From positions 1 to 59,800 of the forward strand of contig CAYSYA010000010.1 in NCBI GenBank assembly GCA_964435285.1: DNA of 59,800 bases. Reading direction: 5' to 3'. Shown one piece after another: positions 26,153 to 34,999 of the stretch (its first letter is position 1; each line of letters begins with the position of its first letter). The DNA is from GCA-2718035 sp964435285. GTDB taxonomy: Bacteria > Bacteroidota > Bacteroidia > Flavobacteriales > TMED113. Below the pieces are notes generated by a model. That model worked only from the letters and a program-made list of their open reading frames with translations, was not told the DNA's origin and searched no databases. The translations under genes and the position numbers were made by a program.

Positions 26153-27572
26153 AGATAATATCCAGAACAGATTTAAGAATTTACGCTCAGTTTATTTTAT
26201 TGGGATTGGGGGTATAGGAGTGAGTGCTTTAGCTCTTTGGTGTTTAAAAAATAAAATTAAAGTATTTGGATATGATAGAGAAGCAACAGAGATAACCAAA
26301 AATCTTCAATTTAAAGGAGCTACAGTATTTTATGAACACGAGTCACTTTCAAAAAAAAATAGTAAACACCAAAACGTATTAAAATCATTTAAAGGAAAAA
26401 ATTACTCAATAGTTGTTTTTTCTTCAGCAATTAATAAAAATCACCCAATCAGAAAATATTTTGATATTAATTTTGTTAAATGTATTAAAAGAGCAGAATT
26501 TTTAGGTTTGATTTCAAATAACTATAAAGTTATTGCTATTTCAGGTACTCACGGAAAAACAACAATCAGTACTATGTTAACACATATTTTAAAATCTGGT
26601 GGTATTGATTGTACAGCATTTTTAGGCGGAATTTCAAAAAATTATTTATCAAATTTTATAGAAGGGGATGGGAACATAATGGTTGTTGAAGCAGATGAGT
26701 ATGATAAGTCATTTTTTTATTTAAATCCTAATATAATTTTAATTTCATCATTAGATAGAGATCATAGTGATACGTATCCTACTTTTTTAGATATGAAAGC
26801 TGCGTATAAACATTTCGTTCATAAGAATAGAGCCAACTTATCTGAAATAATTTTAAAAAAAGATATTCAAATAAATTTTCCAGAATTTGAATCTGTTTTT
26901 GAATATTCCATAATTGGTACTGCAGACTACAGTTTAAATTATAAAAAAAATAATTTAGGTGATTATACAATCTCAATCATAGAAAGAAAAAAAAATTCAA
27001 ATAAATTAAATAAGTTTACAGAAATTAATGTTCCTTTTCAACCCGAACATAATTTAGAGAATTTTTTAGCTGCTTCGATAATTGCTTTAAGACTAGGTCT
27101 TTCAATAAATAATATTTCTTTAGGTATAAATACTTTTTTAGGAGTTAAAAGAAGATTTGAATTTCATATAAGAAGTAAAAATCAAATCTTCATAGAAGAT
27201 TATGCTCATCACCCAAGTGAAATTAATGCATTGATTATGAGTTTACGAAAAATGTATAAGTCGAAAAAAATTACAATGATTTTTCAACCTCATTTATATT
27301 CTAGAACAAAAGATTTTTTATATGATTTTGCAAGTTCTTTATCAAAAGTTGATTCTTTAATTCTATTAGACATCTATCCAGCTAGAGAATTACCAATTAA
27401 AAATTTCAATATTGACAACTTATATAATCTTATTAATATTGACGAAAAAATATTTATTTCAAAGGACAACCTTGTTTCATATATCTCTAAAACAAAGCCA
27501 AAATTTTTAGTTTCGGTAGGTGCTGGTGATGTGTCAATTTATAGTAAAAAAATAAAAGAAGTTTTAGTATGA
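26145..27572 (+). CDS. murC: UDP-MurNAc:L-alanine ligase MurC
   Basis: First amino-acid ligase of stem-peptide synthesis. The UDP-binding loop is FIGIGGIGVSALALW, the P-loop is ISGTHGKTTISTM, and VVEADEYDKSF, SSLDRDHSDTYP, EDYAHHPSEINALI and FQPHLYSRTKDF are all typical. The length of 475 residues is normal. It overlaps ftsQ by 4 bases (stop TGA within ATGA). Confidence 0.95.
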   Translation: MIKDNIQNRFKNLRSVYFIGIGGIGVSALALWCLKNKIKVFGYDREATEITKNLQFKGATVFYEHESLSKKNSKHQNVLKSFKGKNYSIVVFSSAINKNHPIRKYFDINFVKCIKRAEFLGLISNNYKVIAISGTHGKTTISTMLTHILKSGGIDCTAFLGGISKNYLSNFIEGDGNIMVVEADEYDKSFFYLNPNIILISSLDRDHSDTYPTFLDMKAAYKHFVHKNRANLSEIILKKDIQINFPEFESVFEYSIIGTADYSLNYKKNNLGDYTISIIERKKNSNKLNKFTEINVPFQPEHNLENFLAASIIALRLGLSINNISLGINTFLGVKRRFEFHIRSKNQIFIEDYAHHPSEINALIMSLRKMYKSKKITMIFQPHLYSRTKDFLYDFASSLSKVDSLILLDIYPARELPIKNFNIDNLYNLINIDEKIFISKDNLVSYISKTKPKFLVSVGAGDVSIYSKKIKEVLV

Positions 27573-28291
27573 AAAAAAAAGTAGTTATAAATATTGCTTT
27601 CTTTTCAATGTTGTTGTTTTTTTTGTTTTTATCATTTAATCAAAATAATTCTTCATCTAATATTTATACTGAAGTTAGATTTACTGATGAACCTCCTCAA
27701 TTTATTAGTAGAATTGATGTTATAAATAAAATTAATTTCTATAATGAAAATATTAAAAGTTCAAACAATTTAAAGGATATAAACACTAGATTGTTAGAAG
27801 ATTCAATAGAGTCTTTAAATTATGTCAAAAATGCTGAAGTATATTTATCTAGAGATAAATTAACGATACTAATTCAAGAGGAGCTACCTTTTATTAAGAC
27901 TAGGGTAAACAATGAGACTTATTATTTATCTAATGAGGGGAAGAAATTAAACTTAGTTGAAGGACAAACTCATGAAGTTCTTTACTTTATTTGTAATAAA
28001 AGAATAATAAATTGGAACAAAGTTATTCAATTAGCGGATGTCATTTACTCTAATGATTTCTTAAGTTCTTTTGTCAGTAAAGTTATTGTCAGAAAAAATG
28101 CTGATTTTATTTTATATTCAGATTTTTTTGAAACAAATATAAATATTGGAGACCTTCATAATTTGAATCAAAAAATCGAATTAATTAAGTTGTTTTTTTC
28201 TGAAATTGAAAAAAATAAAGGTTTAATGAAAAATAAATTAATTAAAGAGTTAAATGTAAAGTATGATAATCAAATTATATGTGTTAAGTAA
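27569..28291 (+). CDS. ftsQ: cell division protein FtsQ
   Basis: Bitopic periplasmic protein that recruits the FtsW/FtsI complex. A short basic head, one membrane helix (residues about 5-22) and a POTRA-like beta region (DSIESLNYVKNAEVYLSRDK, LTILIQEELPFIKTR) are visible. The 240-residue length and position between murC and ftsA are diagnostic, though the sequence itself is poorly conserved. Confidence 0.85.
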   Translation: MKKKVVINIAFFSMLLFFLFLSFNQNNSSSNIYTEVRFTDEPPQFISRIDVINKINFYNENIKSSNNLKDINTRLLEDSIESLNYVKNAEVYLSRDKLTILIQEELPFIKTRVNNETYYLSNEGKKLNLVEGQTHEVLYFICNKRIINWNKVIQLADVIYSNDFLSSFVSKVIVRKNADFILYSDFFETNINIGDLHNLNQKIELIKLFFSEIEKNKGLMKNKLIKELNVKYDNQIICVK

Positions 28292-28314
28292 TATTTTACA
28301 TTAAAGCAATTAAA

Positions 28315-29646
28315 ATGGAGACTATTCAAAAAAATAAGGGTAGAGTTTTTATAGGTCTTGACATTGGGACTACTAAAATAGTATGTTTGGTGGGCAGGAA
28401 AAATGAGCATAATAAATTAGAAGTTTTGGGTTATGGAAAATCAAAATCTTTAGGTGTCAAAAGAGGAGTTGTTGCTAATATAGTTCAAACCATTGAATCA
28501 ATTGAAATAGCAGTCAACGAAGCGAAAGAAAAAACAAAATTAGATATTGTTGATGTCGCTGTTGGAATAGCTGGTCAACACATCAGAAGCATGCAACATA
28601 TTGATTATATAATTAGGGAAGACTCAGAAAAATATATTAACGAAGATGATATAGTTAAATTGGTAAATAATGTTAAAAAATTGAAGTTAGAACCTGGAGA
28701 GGAAATTATTCATGTTTTAGCCCAGGAATATAAAATTGATAATGAGTCAAATATTCTACAACCACAAGGAATGTGCGGAAGTAAACTTGAAGCAAACTTT
28801 CATGTAGTTGCTGGACAAATTTCAGCGATGAATAATATTACCAGATGTGTTCAAGATGCCGGGTTGAAAGTTGCCGATATACATCTAGAACCCCTTGCTT
28901 CATTAGAGTCCACTGTAACTGAGGAAGAGAGGGATGCCGGTGTAGTTTTAGTTGACATAGGAGGGGGAACAACTGATATAGCAATTTTTAAAGATAAAAT
29001 AATTAGACACACAGCAGTTATTCCGTTTGGTGGGAATATAATAACAAATGATATAAAAGAGGGTTGCTCTATAATAGAAAAGCAGGCTGAACAACTTAAA
29101 TTAAAATTTGGTTCCGCTTTACCCTCTGAAAATAATGAAAATGAAATTGTGTCAATACCTGGTCTAAAAGGTCATGATCCAAAAGAGATTTCTTTAAAAA
29201 ATTTATCTAAAATAATCAAGGCTAGACTTGAGGAAATATTGAATGATGTAAATAAAGAAATAAAATTATATCAAGATAGTAATCACCAAAGAAATAAATT
29301 AATCGCAGGTATTGTTTTGACAGGTGGAGGGGCAAATTTAAAACATATAAAACAACTATGTGAATATGTAACTGGAATGCCAACCCGTATAGGATATGCA
29401 AATGAGCATTTGAATCATACTTCGCCTGAAGAATTATCTAGTCCAATCTATGCAACATCAGTTGGACTAGTTTTAAGATACATGAATAATAAAAAAATGA
29501 TACCTAATCTGGATGAAAAAAAAGATTTAAAAAACATTGAAAAGGATTTTTTTGGTAAATGGTCAGAAAGATTTATAACTGGAGCGGGTAAGCTGGGTTC
29601 TCTATTTGCAAATGAAAATATTGAAGAAAAAAATAATGAAAATTAA
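28315..29646 (+). CDS. ftsA: cell division protein FtsA
   Basis: Actin-like ATPase that ties FtsZ filaments to the membrane. Phosphate-1 motif GLDIGTTKIVCLVG, the SHS2 subdomain 1C region (VAVGIAGQHIRSMQH), phosphate-2 VVLVDIGGGTTDIAIF and the adenosine motif AGIVLTGGGANL are present. The C-terminus (KWSERFITGAGKLGSLF) is the expected amphipathic membrane helix but is followed by a polar tail ending KNNEN. Length 443. Confidence 0.94.
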   Translation: METIQKNKGRVFIGLDIGTTKIVCLVGRKNEHNKLEVLGYGKSKSLGVKRGVVANIVQTIESIEIAVNEAKEKTKLDIVDVAVGIAGQHIRSMQHIDYIIREDSEKYINEDDIVKLVNNVKKLKLEPGEEIIHVLAQEYKIDNESNILQPQGMCGSKLEANFHVVAGQISAMNNITRCVQDAGLKVADIHLEPLASLESTVTEEERDAGVVLVDIGGGTTDIAIFKDKIIRHTAVIPFGGNIITNDIKEGCSIIEKQAEQLKLKFGSALPSENNENEIVSIPGLKGHDPKEISLKNLSKIIKARLEEILNDVNKEIKLYQDSNHQRNKLIAGIVLTGGGANLKHIKQLCEYVTGMPTRIGYANEHLNHTSPEELSSPIYATSVGLVLRYMNNKKMIPNLDEKKDLKNIEKDFFGKWSERFITGAGKLGSLFANENIEEKNNEN

Positions 29647-29660
29647 AAATTAAAATTTAT

Positions 29661-31637
29661 ATGAAATTAGAAGATTTTAAAAATAACAATTATAATGAAG
29701 AAAACTCCTCAGATGAAAATTATATTGAATTTTCACAGGAGTTAGATTTTGAAATGAATACACCGGATGGTATGACTGAAAAATCTGTAGAGAAAAATAT
29801 TGAAAAAGACGACTCAATTGTGGAATTTGATTTGCCTAAAAATCAATCTTCTTCAATTAAAGTTATAGGAGTTGGGGGTGGAGGAAGTAATGCTGTAAAT
29901 TACATGTTTGAGCAAGGAATCCAAGGTGTAGATTTTGTAATTTGTAATACTGATGCTCAGGCAATGGATAATAGTCTTATTCCTAATCAAATACAACTAG
30001 GTATAAAATTAACTGAGGGCTTGGGTGCAGGTGAAGATCCTGAGGTAGGAGAAAATTCAGCATTAGAAAGTATAGATGAAATAAATAGCATTTTAAAACA
30101 AGGAACTAAAATGGTTTTTATAACCGCTGGAATGGGAGGGGGAACAGGAACAGGAGCAGCTCCTATTATTGCACAAAAAGCTCAAGAGTTGGATATATTA
30201 ACAATTGCAATTGTAACAGTCCCATTTTCTTTTGAAGGTAAAAAGAGGATGCAGCAAGCTCAGCTTGGTATTGAAAAAATGAAACAACACGTGGACTCTT
30301 TAATAGTTATTAATAATGATAGATTAATAGAAATATATGGTAAGTTGGGCTTTAAAACAGGATTTGCAAAGTCGGATGAAGTTTTAACTGTTGCTGCTAA
30401 AGGTATCTCTGAGGTCATCACTGTTAAAGCTCAAGTAAATATCGATTTAAATGACGCTAAAACTGTTCTTAAAAATAGTGGAACAGCAATAATGGGATCA
30501 GCTAAGGCCAAGGGAGAAGATAGAGCAATTAATGCTATTAAAAATGCATTAGATTCACCTTTACTAAATTTAAATACTATAAGAGGAGCAGATAAAGTTC
30601 TCTTACTTTTGATGTCAGGAAATGATGAAATAACTTTTGATGAAATTGGAGAAATTAATACTCACATACAAAATGAAGCTGGAGGTGATGTAGATATAAT
30701 AATGGGTGTTGGAGAAGATACGAATCTTGATGAAAATATTAGTGTTACTATTATTGCTACGGGAGCTTTTGGAACAAACATTGATGTTGTTTCTAAAAGT
30801 CCTAAAATTATTGTACATGAGTTAAATTCGATTAATGAAACAAATTCTAATGTGGAAAAAATTAGTAATTATTCAAAAAATGATTTTGACTTTGAAAAGG
30901 AACAATCTCTAGAAGAGCATGGTGCTTTGGAAGAGAAAGTATTTGAAAAAGAAAAAGATATTGTAGAAGAACAAAGTACAGTAGAAGAACAAAGTATAGT
31001 AGAAGAACAAAGTATAGTAGAAGAACAAAGTATGGTAGAAGAACAAAGTATGGTAGAAGAACAAAGTATGGTAGAAGAACAAAGTATAATAGAAGAACAA
31101 AATATAGTAGATGAACAAAGTATAATAGAAGAGCAAAGTGTTGTAGATGAACAGAATTTTTCTGAAAAACAAAAATTCGAAGATGCAAATTTTAACGATA
31201 CTCAAACTAAAATATCATTAGATGTGAAAAATGTTTTAGACGTTAAATCCCCTGAGAAAAGTAATGGGGATAATAATTTGGTTAATATTCAAAAAGAAGA
31301 ACCTATAATTAACGTAGTAAATGATGATAAAGTTGGAGAATTAAAATTTGATACCGAACAAAAAAATAATGAGTCATATAATTTAATTCAAGAACAGAAA
31401 CGAATAGCACAAGAGCGATCTAATAGACTAGATAGATATAATTATGACTTAGAAATGAAGAAAGAACCCAGATATATTCATCAAATAGAAGATGAGCCAG
31501 CATACAAAAGGCAGGGTATAGAACTAGAAAATATAGATAGTTCAAAATCTGAAGAGCCAATTTCAAGACTAACTATAAATGAAGAAGATAAAGAATTAAG
31601 AAATAATAATTCTTTTTTACATGATAACGTAGACTAA
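29661..31637 (+). CDS. ftsZ: cell division GTPase FtsZ with repeat-containing C-terminal linker
   Basis: Tubulin homologue forming the Z ring. A 65-residue acidic N-terminal extension (possibly shorter if translation starts at M32 or M38) precedes IKVIGVGGGGSNAVNYM. The tubulin signature GGGTGTGAAP and the T7 loop KAQVNIDLNDAKTVL are intact. After about residue 400 comes a long acidic linker in which residues 435-500 are eleven hexapeptides of the form (V/I)(E/D)EQS(I/M). The end, ELRNNNSFLHDNVD, is the flavobacterial C-terminal peptide. At 658 residues it is nearly double the E. coli protein, but long linkers are usual in this phylum. Confidence 0.94.
   Translation: MKLEDFKNNNYNEENSSDENYIEFSQELDFEMNTPDGMTEKSVEKNIEKDDSIVEFDLPKNQSSSIKVIGVGGGGSNAVNYMFEQGIQGVDFVICNTDAQAMDNSLIPNQIQLGIKLTEGLGAGEDPEVGENSALESIDEINSILKQGTKMVFITAGMGGGTGTGAAPIIAQKAQELDILTIAIVTVPFSFEGKKRMQQAQLGIEKMKQHVDSLIVINNDRLIEIYGKLGFKTGFAKSDEVLTVAAKGISEVITVKAQVNIDLNDAKTVLKNSGTAIMGSAKAKGEDRAINAIKNALDSPLLNLNTIRGADKVLLLLMSGNDEITFDEIGEINTHIQNEAGGDVDIIMGVGEDTNLDENISVTIIATGAFGTNIDVVSKSPKIIVHELNSINETNSNVEKISNYSKNDFDFEKEQSLEEHGALEEKVFEKEKDIVEEQSTVEEQSIVEEQSIVEEQSMVEEQSMVEEQSMVEEQSIIEEQNIVDEQSIIEEQSVVDEQNFSEKQKFEDANFNDTQTKISLDVKNVLDVKSPEKSNGDNNLVNIQKEEPIINVVNDDKVGELKFDTEQKNNESYNLIQEQKRIAQERSNRLDRYNYDLEMKKEPRYIHQIEDEPAYKRQGIELENIDSSKSEEPISRLTINEEDKELRNNNSFLHDNVD
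30963..31160 (+). repeat. 18-bp tandem repeat (11 units) inside ftsZ
   Basis: Eleven consecutive in-frame 18-base units with consensus GTAGAAGAACAAAGTATA. Units 1-7 are nearly identical; units 8-11 diverge, with G to A and A to T changes and a final degenerate copy. They encode the hexapeptide VEEQSI/M. The gradient from identical to divergent units suggests growth by slippage from one side. The copy number may vary between strains. Confidence 0.9.
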
Positions 31638-31664
31638 AAAGGCTTGAATTTCTTCAAGCCTTTT
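31637..31664. terminator. bidirectional terminator between ftsZ and groEL
   Basis: Perfect 8-bp stem GGCTTGAA (31641-31648) with TTCAAGCC (31653-31660), a 4-base loop, flanked by AAAA before and TTTT after, so it can act on both strands. It ends the long division cluster from the left and the groESL transcript from the right. The A-run overlaps the final base of the ftsZ stop codon. Confidence 0.85.
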
Positions 31665-31687
31665 AGGCATTCTTAATTATTAAATAT

Positions 31688-33331
31688 TTACATCATACCT
31701 GGCATTCCGCCCCCCATTGGCATTCCTCCACCAGGTAAAGGAGCACTATTTTCTTCTTTGATTTCAGCTAAAACACACTCAGTAGTTAATAACATACCAG
31801 CAACAGAGTTCGCATTTTCTAATGCAACTCTGGTTACTTTTGTTGGGTCAATAATACCAGTTTTAAATAAATTTTCAAATTTATCTTGTTTTGCATTATA
31901 ACCAAAGTCATCTTTACCTTCCCTGACCTTTGATACGATTACAGCTCCCTCTCCACCAGCGTTTCTAACAATTTGTTTTAAAGGTTCTTCTATAGAGTTT
32001 GCAATAATCTGAATACCTGTAGACTCATCATCATTTTCTCCTTTTAATTTTTTTAAACTCTCCCCAGCTCTAACTAATGCAACTCCACCTCCAGGCACTA
32101 TACCTTCTTCAATTGCAGCTTTTGTGGCTGCTAATGCATCGTCAACACGATCTTTCTTTTCTTTCATTTCAACTTCACTTGGAGCCCCAACATATAAAAC
32201 AGCTACCCCACCAGATAATTTAGCAAGTCTTTCTTGAAGTTTTTCCTTGTCATAATCTGAGGTTGAGTTTTCGATTTGAGTTTTAATTTGTTTAATTCTA
32301 CCTTCAATATTATTCTTTTTACCTGTACCATTAACGATTATTGTGTTATCCTTATCTATTGTTACTTTTTCACATTTTCCTAACATTTCCATTGTTGCGG
32401 CTTCTAATTTGTGCCCTCTTTCTTCTGAGATAACAGTACCACCTGTTAAAATAGCAATATCTTCCAATATCTCTTTTCTTCTATCACCAAATCCTGGTGC
32501 TTTAACAGCTGCTATTTTTAGCGCCCCTCTTATCTTGTTAACAACTAATGTGGCTAATGCTTCTCCATCAACATCTTCTGCAATAATTAATAAAGGTTGA
32601 TTAGTTTTTTGAGTTTGTTCTAAAATAGGAAGTAAATCTTTCATATTTGATATTTTTTTATCATATATGAGAATAGCTGGATTTTCTAGCTCAGCCTCCA
32701 TTTTTTCACTATCTGTAACAAAGTAAGGAGATAAGTATCCTCTATCAAATTGCATTCCTTCTACAATTTCAACAGTTGTTTCTGTTCCCTTGGCTTCTTC
32801 AACTGTAATGACTCCTTCTTTGCTAACTTTTTCCATTGCTTTAGCAATGAGTTTCCCAATTGTATTGTCATTATTAGCAGATATAGTAGCCACCTGTTCT
32901 ATTTTCTTATTGTTATCACCTACATTTTGGGATTGGGTTTTCAAGTTAGCTACAATAGACTTAACTGCTTTATCCATTCCTCTTTTTAAATCTAGTGGAC
33001 TTGCACCTGCAGCTACATTTTTTAAACCATTAGACACCATAGACTGAGCCAGAATAGTTGCTGTTGTCGTTCCATCTCCAGCTTGATCCGCAGTTTTAGA
33101 AGCCACTTCTTTAACCATTTGAGCGCCCATATTTTCAATTGTATTTTCTAACTCAATTTCTTTAGCTACTGTAACACCATCTTTTGTGATTGATGGAGAA
33201 CCAAATTTTTTATCAATTACCACGTTTCTTCCTTTAGGTCCTAAAGTGACTTTTACAGCGTTTGATAATGAATCGACTCCTCTTTTTAATGCGTCTCTAG
33301 CATCACTGTTAAATTTAATTTCTTTTGCCAT
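31688..33331 (-). CDS. groL: chaperonin GroEL
   Basis: 60-kDa chaperonin, cytoplasmic double ring that folds proteins with GroES and ATP. ATP-site signature GDGTTTATILAQ, apical GYLSPYFVTDSEKM, AAIEEGIVPGGGVALVRA and the flexible GGM-rich tail (GGGMPMGGGMPGMM) are all intact; 547 residues is normal. It lies 25 bases downstream of groES and shares its promoter. Confidence 0.98.
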   Translation of the reverse strand: MAKEIKFNSDARDALKRGVDSLSNAVKVTLGPKGRNVVIDKKFGSPSITKDGVTVAKEIELENTIENMGAQMVKEVASKTADQAGDGTTTATILAQSMVSNGLKNVAAGASPLDLKRGMDKAVKSIVANLKTQSQNVGDNNKKIEQVATISANNDNTIGKLIAKAMEKVSKEGVITVEEAKGTETTVEIVEGMQFDRGYLSPYFVTDSEKMEAELENPAILIYDKKISNMKDLLPILEQTQKTNQPLLIIAEDVDGEALATLVVNKIRGALKIAAVKAPGFGDRRKEILEDIAILTGGTVISEERGHKLEAATMEMLGKCEKVTIDKDNTIIVNGTGKKNNIEGRIKQIKTQIENSTSDYDKEKLQERLAKLSGGVAVLYVGAPSEVEMKEKKDRVDDALAATKAAIEEGIVPGGGVALVRAGESLKKLKGENDDESTGIQIIANSIEEPLKQIVRNAGGEGAVIVSKVREGKDDFGYNAKQDKFENLFKTGIIDPTKVTRVALENANSVAGMLLTTECVLAEIKEENSAPLPGGGMPMGGGMPGMM

Positions 33332-33356
33332 TTTGTATTTATTAAGTTTTTAAATA

Positions 33357-33623
33357 TTAAATAATTGCTAAAATATCAGATTCTTTCATGATTAAGTAAT
33401 CAGAACCTTCATAATTTATCTCTGTCCCTGAGTATTTTCCGTATAGTACACAGTCACCAATTTTAAGAGTAACTTTGTTATCGTTATCCCCTGGGCCAAC
33501 TGCAACAACTTTACCTTTTTGTGGTTTTTCTTTAGCAGTATCAGGTATGTAAATACCTCCAACTTTTTCTTCTGCAGCCAATGGTTCCACAAGAACTCTA
33601 TCAGCTAATGGTTTTAATTTCAT
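33357..33623 (-). CDS. groS: co-chaperonin GroES
   Basis: Lid of the chaperonin, 88 residues. It shows KLKPLADRVLVEP at the start, the mobile loop around EEKVGGIYIPDTAKEKP, GDCVLYGKYSGTEI and the terminal YLIMKESDILAII. It is the first gene after a sigma-54-type promoter (33655-33669, minus strand), whose expected start site leaves a leader of about 20 bases. Confidence 0.97.
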   Translation of the reverse strand: MKLKPLADRVLVEPLAAEEKVGGIYIPDTAKEKPQKGKVVAVGPGDNDNKVTLKIGDCVLYGKYSGTEINYEGSDYLIMKESDILAII

Positions 33624-33654
33624 ATTCTAAATTTTTTAATTCAATTATTAAATA

Positions 33655-33669
33655 GCAAAAAAAGTGCCA
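33655..33669 (-). promoter_or_regulatory. sigma-54 (-24/-12) promoter for groES-groEL
   Basis: On the minus strand from 33669: TGGCAC, five T, then TTGC, followed by T. This matches the TGGCAC-N5-TTGC(A/T) consensus with the invariant GG and GC at the correct spacing. The GC lies 32 bases before the groES ATG, so transcription would start near 33643. A sigma-54 activator gene lies at 34989-36200 in the same gene string. No convincing TAnnTTTG box was found closer to groES. Promoter activity is inferred from sequence. Confidence 0.7.
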
Positions 33670-33681
33670 AACAAAAACTAA

Positions 33682-33696
33682 ATGACAAGTTGTCAT
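33682..33696. promoter_or_regulatory. inverted repeat upstream of the groES promoter
   Basis: Perfect palindrome ATGACAA-G-TTGTCAT (7-bp arms, 1-base centre), centred about 46 bases upstream of the predicted groES start. It could be an operator for a dimeric regulator. It does not match CIRCE (HrcA). A weaker alternative is a secG terminator: a 6-bp stem with a 3-base loop would be followed on the minus strand by a T-rich run. Confidence 0.5.
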
Positions 33697-33715
33697 AAGT
33701 ATTAAAAAAATTGTA

Positions 33716-33934
33716 TTAAAAAGCGTATATGTTGTATATCAAACATAAAGCAACTAAGATAGCAGCAAGGACCCAAGTTGTTTTTTCTAAAACATCGGCA
33801 GTTTTTTTTACTCCCATAATTTGATTTCCGCCACCAAAAGTAGATGATAAACCACCTCCTTTGGAATTTTGGACGAGTACAATTAGTCCTAAAAAAATAC
33901 ACACTAAAATTATTAAAAATATTAAAAGTCCCAT
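33716..33934 (-). CDS. secG: preprotein translocase subunit SecG
   Basis: Small SecYEG accessory subunit, 72 residues. Two membrane helices (LLIFLIILVCIFLGLIVLV and TTWVLAAILVALCLIYNI) flank the conserved loop QNSKGGGLSSTFGGGNQIMG. It is placed after the TPR gene in a miaB-activator-lptE-TPR-secG string that recurs in Bacteroidetes genomes. An overlapping 66-residue frame in the same place is a shadow. Confidence 0.92.
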   Translation of the reverse strand: MGLLIFLIILVCIFLGLIVLVQNSKGGGLSSTFGGGNQIMGVKKTADVLEKTTWVLAAILVALCLIYNIYAF

Positions 33935-33944
33935 TACTTATTTT

Positions 33945-34490
33945 TTATTTCAACTTGGTTAGTTTTTTTATTTCTGTTGCAAATAAACTACTTTTTTTTG
34001 GATATTTCAAACACAATATTTTATAAGCTCTAATTGCTTGCTCAAAATGACCCTGCTCAAAGTATAATTTAGCAAGCGTTTCAGTCATTAAGTCATCTGT
34101 GTTTTCGTTTGAAATTATACTCGAATTCTCAGTGTCTTTAGTCGAAGTCTTCTTTTTTTCAAACTTTAAATTATTCGATAGCCAATTGAGAAAAGGTTTT
34201 TTAGTATTTTGATGATTTATTTGTTTTTCCTCTGTTATCTTTTTAAATAGAAATGGATCAGAATGTTTGATTAAAGTGAGAAAAAAACTTCTTCTATTAC
34301 TACTATAAATAGCAACATTTGGTAATGTTTCTTCAAAACTAATGTCTTCGTTTTTATATTTTATGATAGCATCAATTTTTCTTATAGTTTCACAGTAAGG
34401 AAAAAGCTTAATCATATCATTCATTTTTGAACTATTATTATCTAATTCTAATTTACCAGAAACAAAATCATTAATTTGTTTTTTATTCAT
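33945..34490 (-). CDS. TPR-containing hypothetical protein
   Basis: A 181-residue soluble protein without signal peptide. The N-terminal third (MIKLFPYCETIRKIDAIIKY) is helical and of unknown fold; the middle is polar and serine/lysine-rich. The C-terminal AKLYFEQGHFEQAIRAYKIL followed by CLKYPKKSSLFATEI is a clear single tetratricopeptide-like unit. Its steady position between lptE and secG suggests a link to envelope protein or lipopolysaccharide export, but I do not recognise a specific function. Confidence 0.7.
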   Translation of the reverse strand: MNKKQINDFVSGKLELDNNSSKMNDMIKLFPYCETIRKIDAIIKYKNEDISFEETLPNVAIYSSNRRSFFLTLIKHSDPFLFKKITEEKQINHQNTKKPFLNWLSNNLKFEKKKTSTKDTENSSIISNENTDDLMTETLAKLYFEQGHFEQAIRAYKILCLKYPKKSSLFATEIKKLTKLK

Positions 34491-34492
34491 TT

Positions 34493-34999
34493 TTACCAGT
34501 TTGAAAAAGAGGTATTAAATATGTCCTCTATTAATTTTTTGATAAGTTCATCATTTAACTCGCTTTCAATATCTACAAAATTTTCAGAACTACTAAAGTC
34601 TACATAATTTGAAAATTTTTTAGAAAAGCTGCTAAGAGTATCTAAAGTGTTTATGTATTCAATGTCAACTTCTATGGATAATCTATTTTGAGATGCACTT
34701 TCCTGGGAGTTTATTGAAATTGGATTAATGTTATATTTTGAAATTTTTCCAGAAAAACTTAAATCGGGATTTTCTTTGGATAACATTAAGCTTGTTTCAG
34801 AAAGAATATAATTATTTAGATTTTCAGTAATTAAACTAGACAATTCAGGACTTGATAAAGGAGAATTATTTTGTATTTCAAATATGTAAATAGACTGAGC
34901 ATCTTTAGGTATTGAAGAACCTTTGAATGAATAAACTCCACAATTAAAAATCAATATGGATACACAAAATAGTAAAAAAATATCCTTATTAAAGATCAT
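34493..34999 (-). CDS. lptE: LPS-assembly lipoprotein LptE
   Basis: Outer-membrane lipoprotein that plugs LptD in lipopolysaccharide insertion. The lipobox ends at C20 (LIFNC), followed by GVYSFKGSSIPKDAQSIYI, the characteristic opening of Bacteroidetes LptE. The remainder alternates strands and a helix (SSLITENLNNYILSETSLML). The 168-residue length is normal. Its start overlaps the end of the sigma-54 activator gene by 11 bases. Confidence 0.85.
   Translation of the reverse strand: MIFNKDIFLLFCVSILIFNCGVYSFKGSSIPKDAQSIYIFEIQNNSPLSSPELSSLITENLNNYILSETSLMLSKENPDLSFSGKISKYNINPISINSQESASQNRLSIEVDIEYINTLDTLSSFSKKFSNYVDFSSSENFVDIESELNDELIKKLIEDIFNTSFSNW

Noticed and set aside
30963..31160. Possible CRISPR-like array
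   Set aside because: The 18-base units are directly adjacent with no spacers and lie in frame within ftsZ.
30862..31205. Two long minus-strand frames through the ftsZ repeat, rich in FYYTLF and LLYFV units
   Set aside because: They are the reverse reading of the 18-base tandem array, which keeps several frames open by periodicity; there is no start context or independent support.
32343..33047. Plus-strand open frames opposite groEL
   Set aside because: They lie wholly inside groEL on the other strand, have no recognisable protein features and are codon-bias shadows.
33682..33696. CIRCE element for HrcA control of groESL
   Set aside because: CIRCE has 9-base arms TTAGCACTC/GAGTGCTAA around a 9-base spacer; this palindrome has different arms and a 1-base centre.
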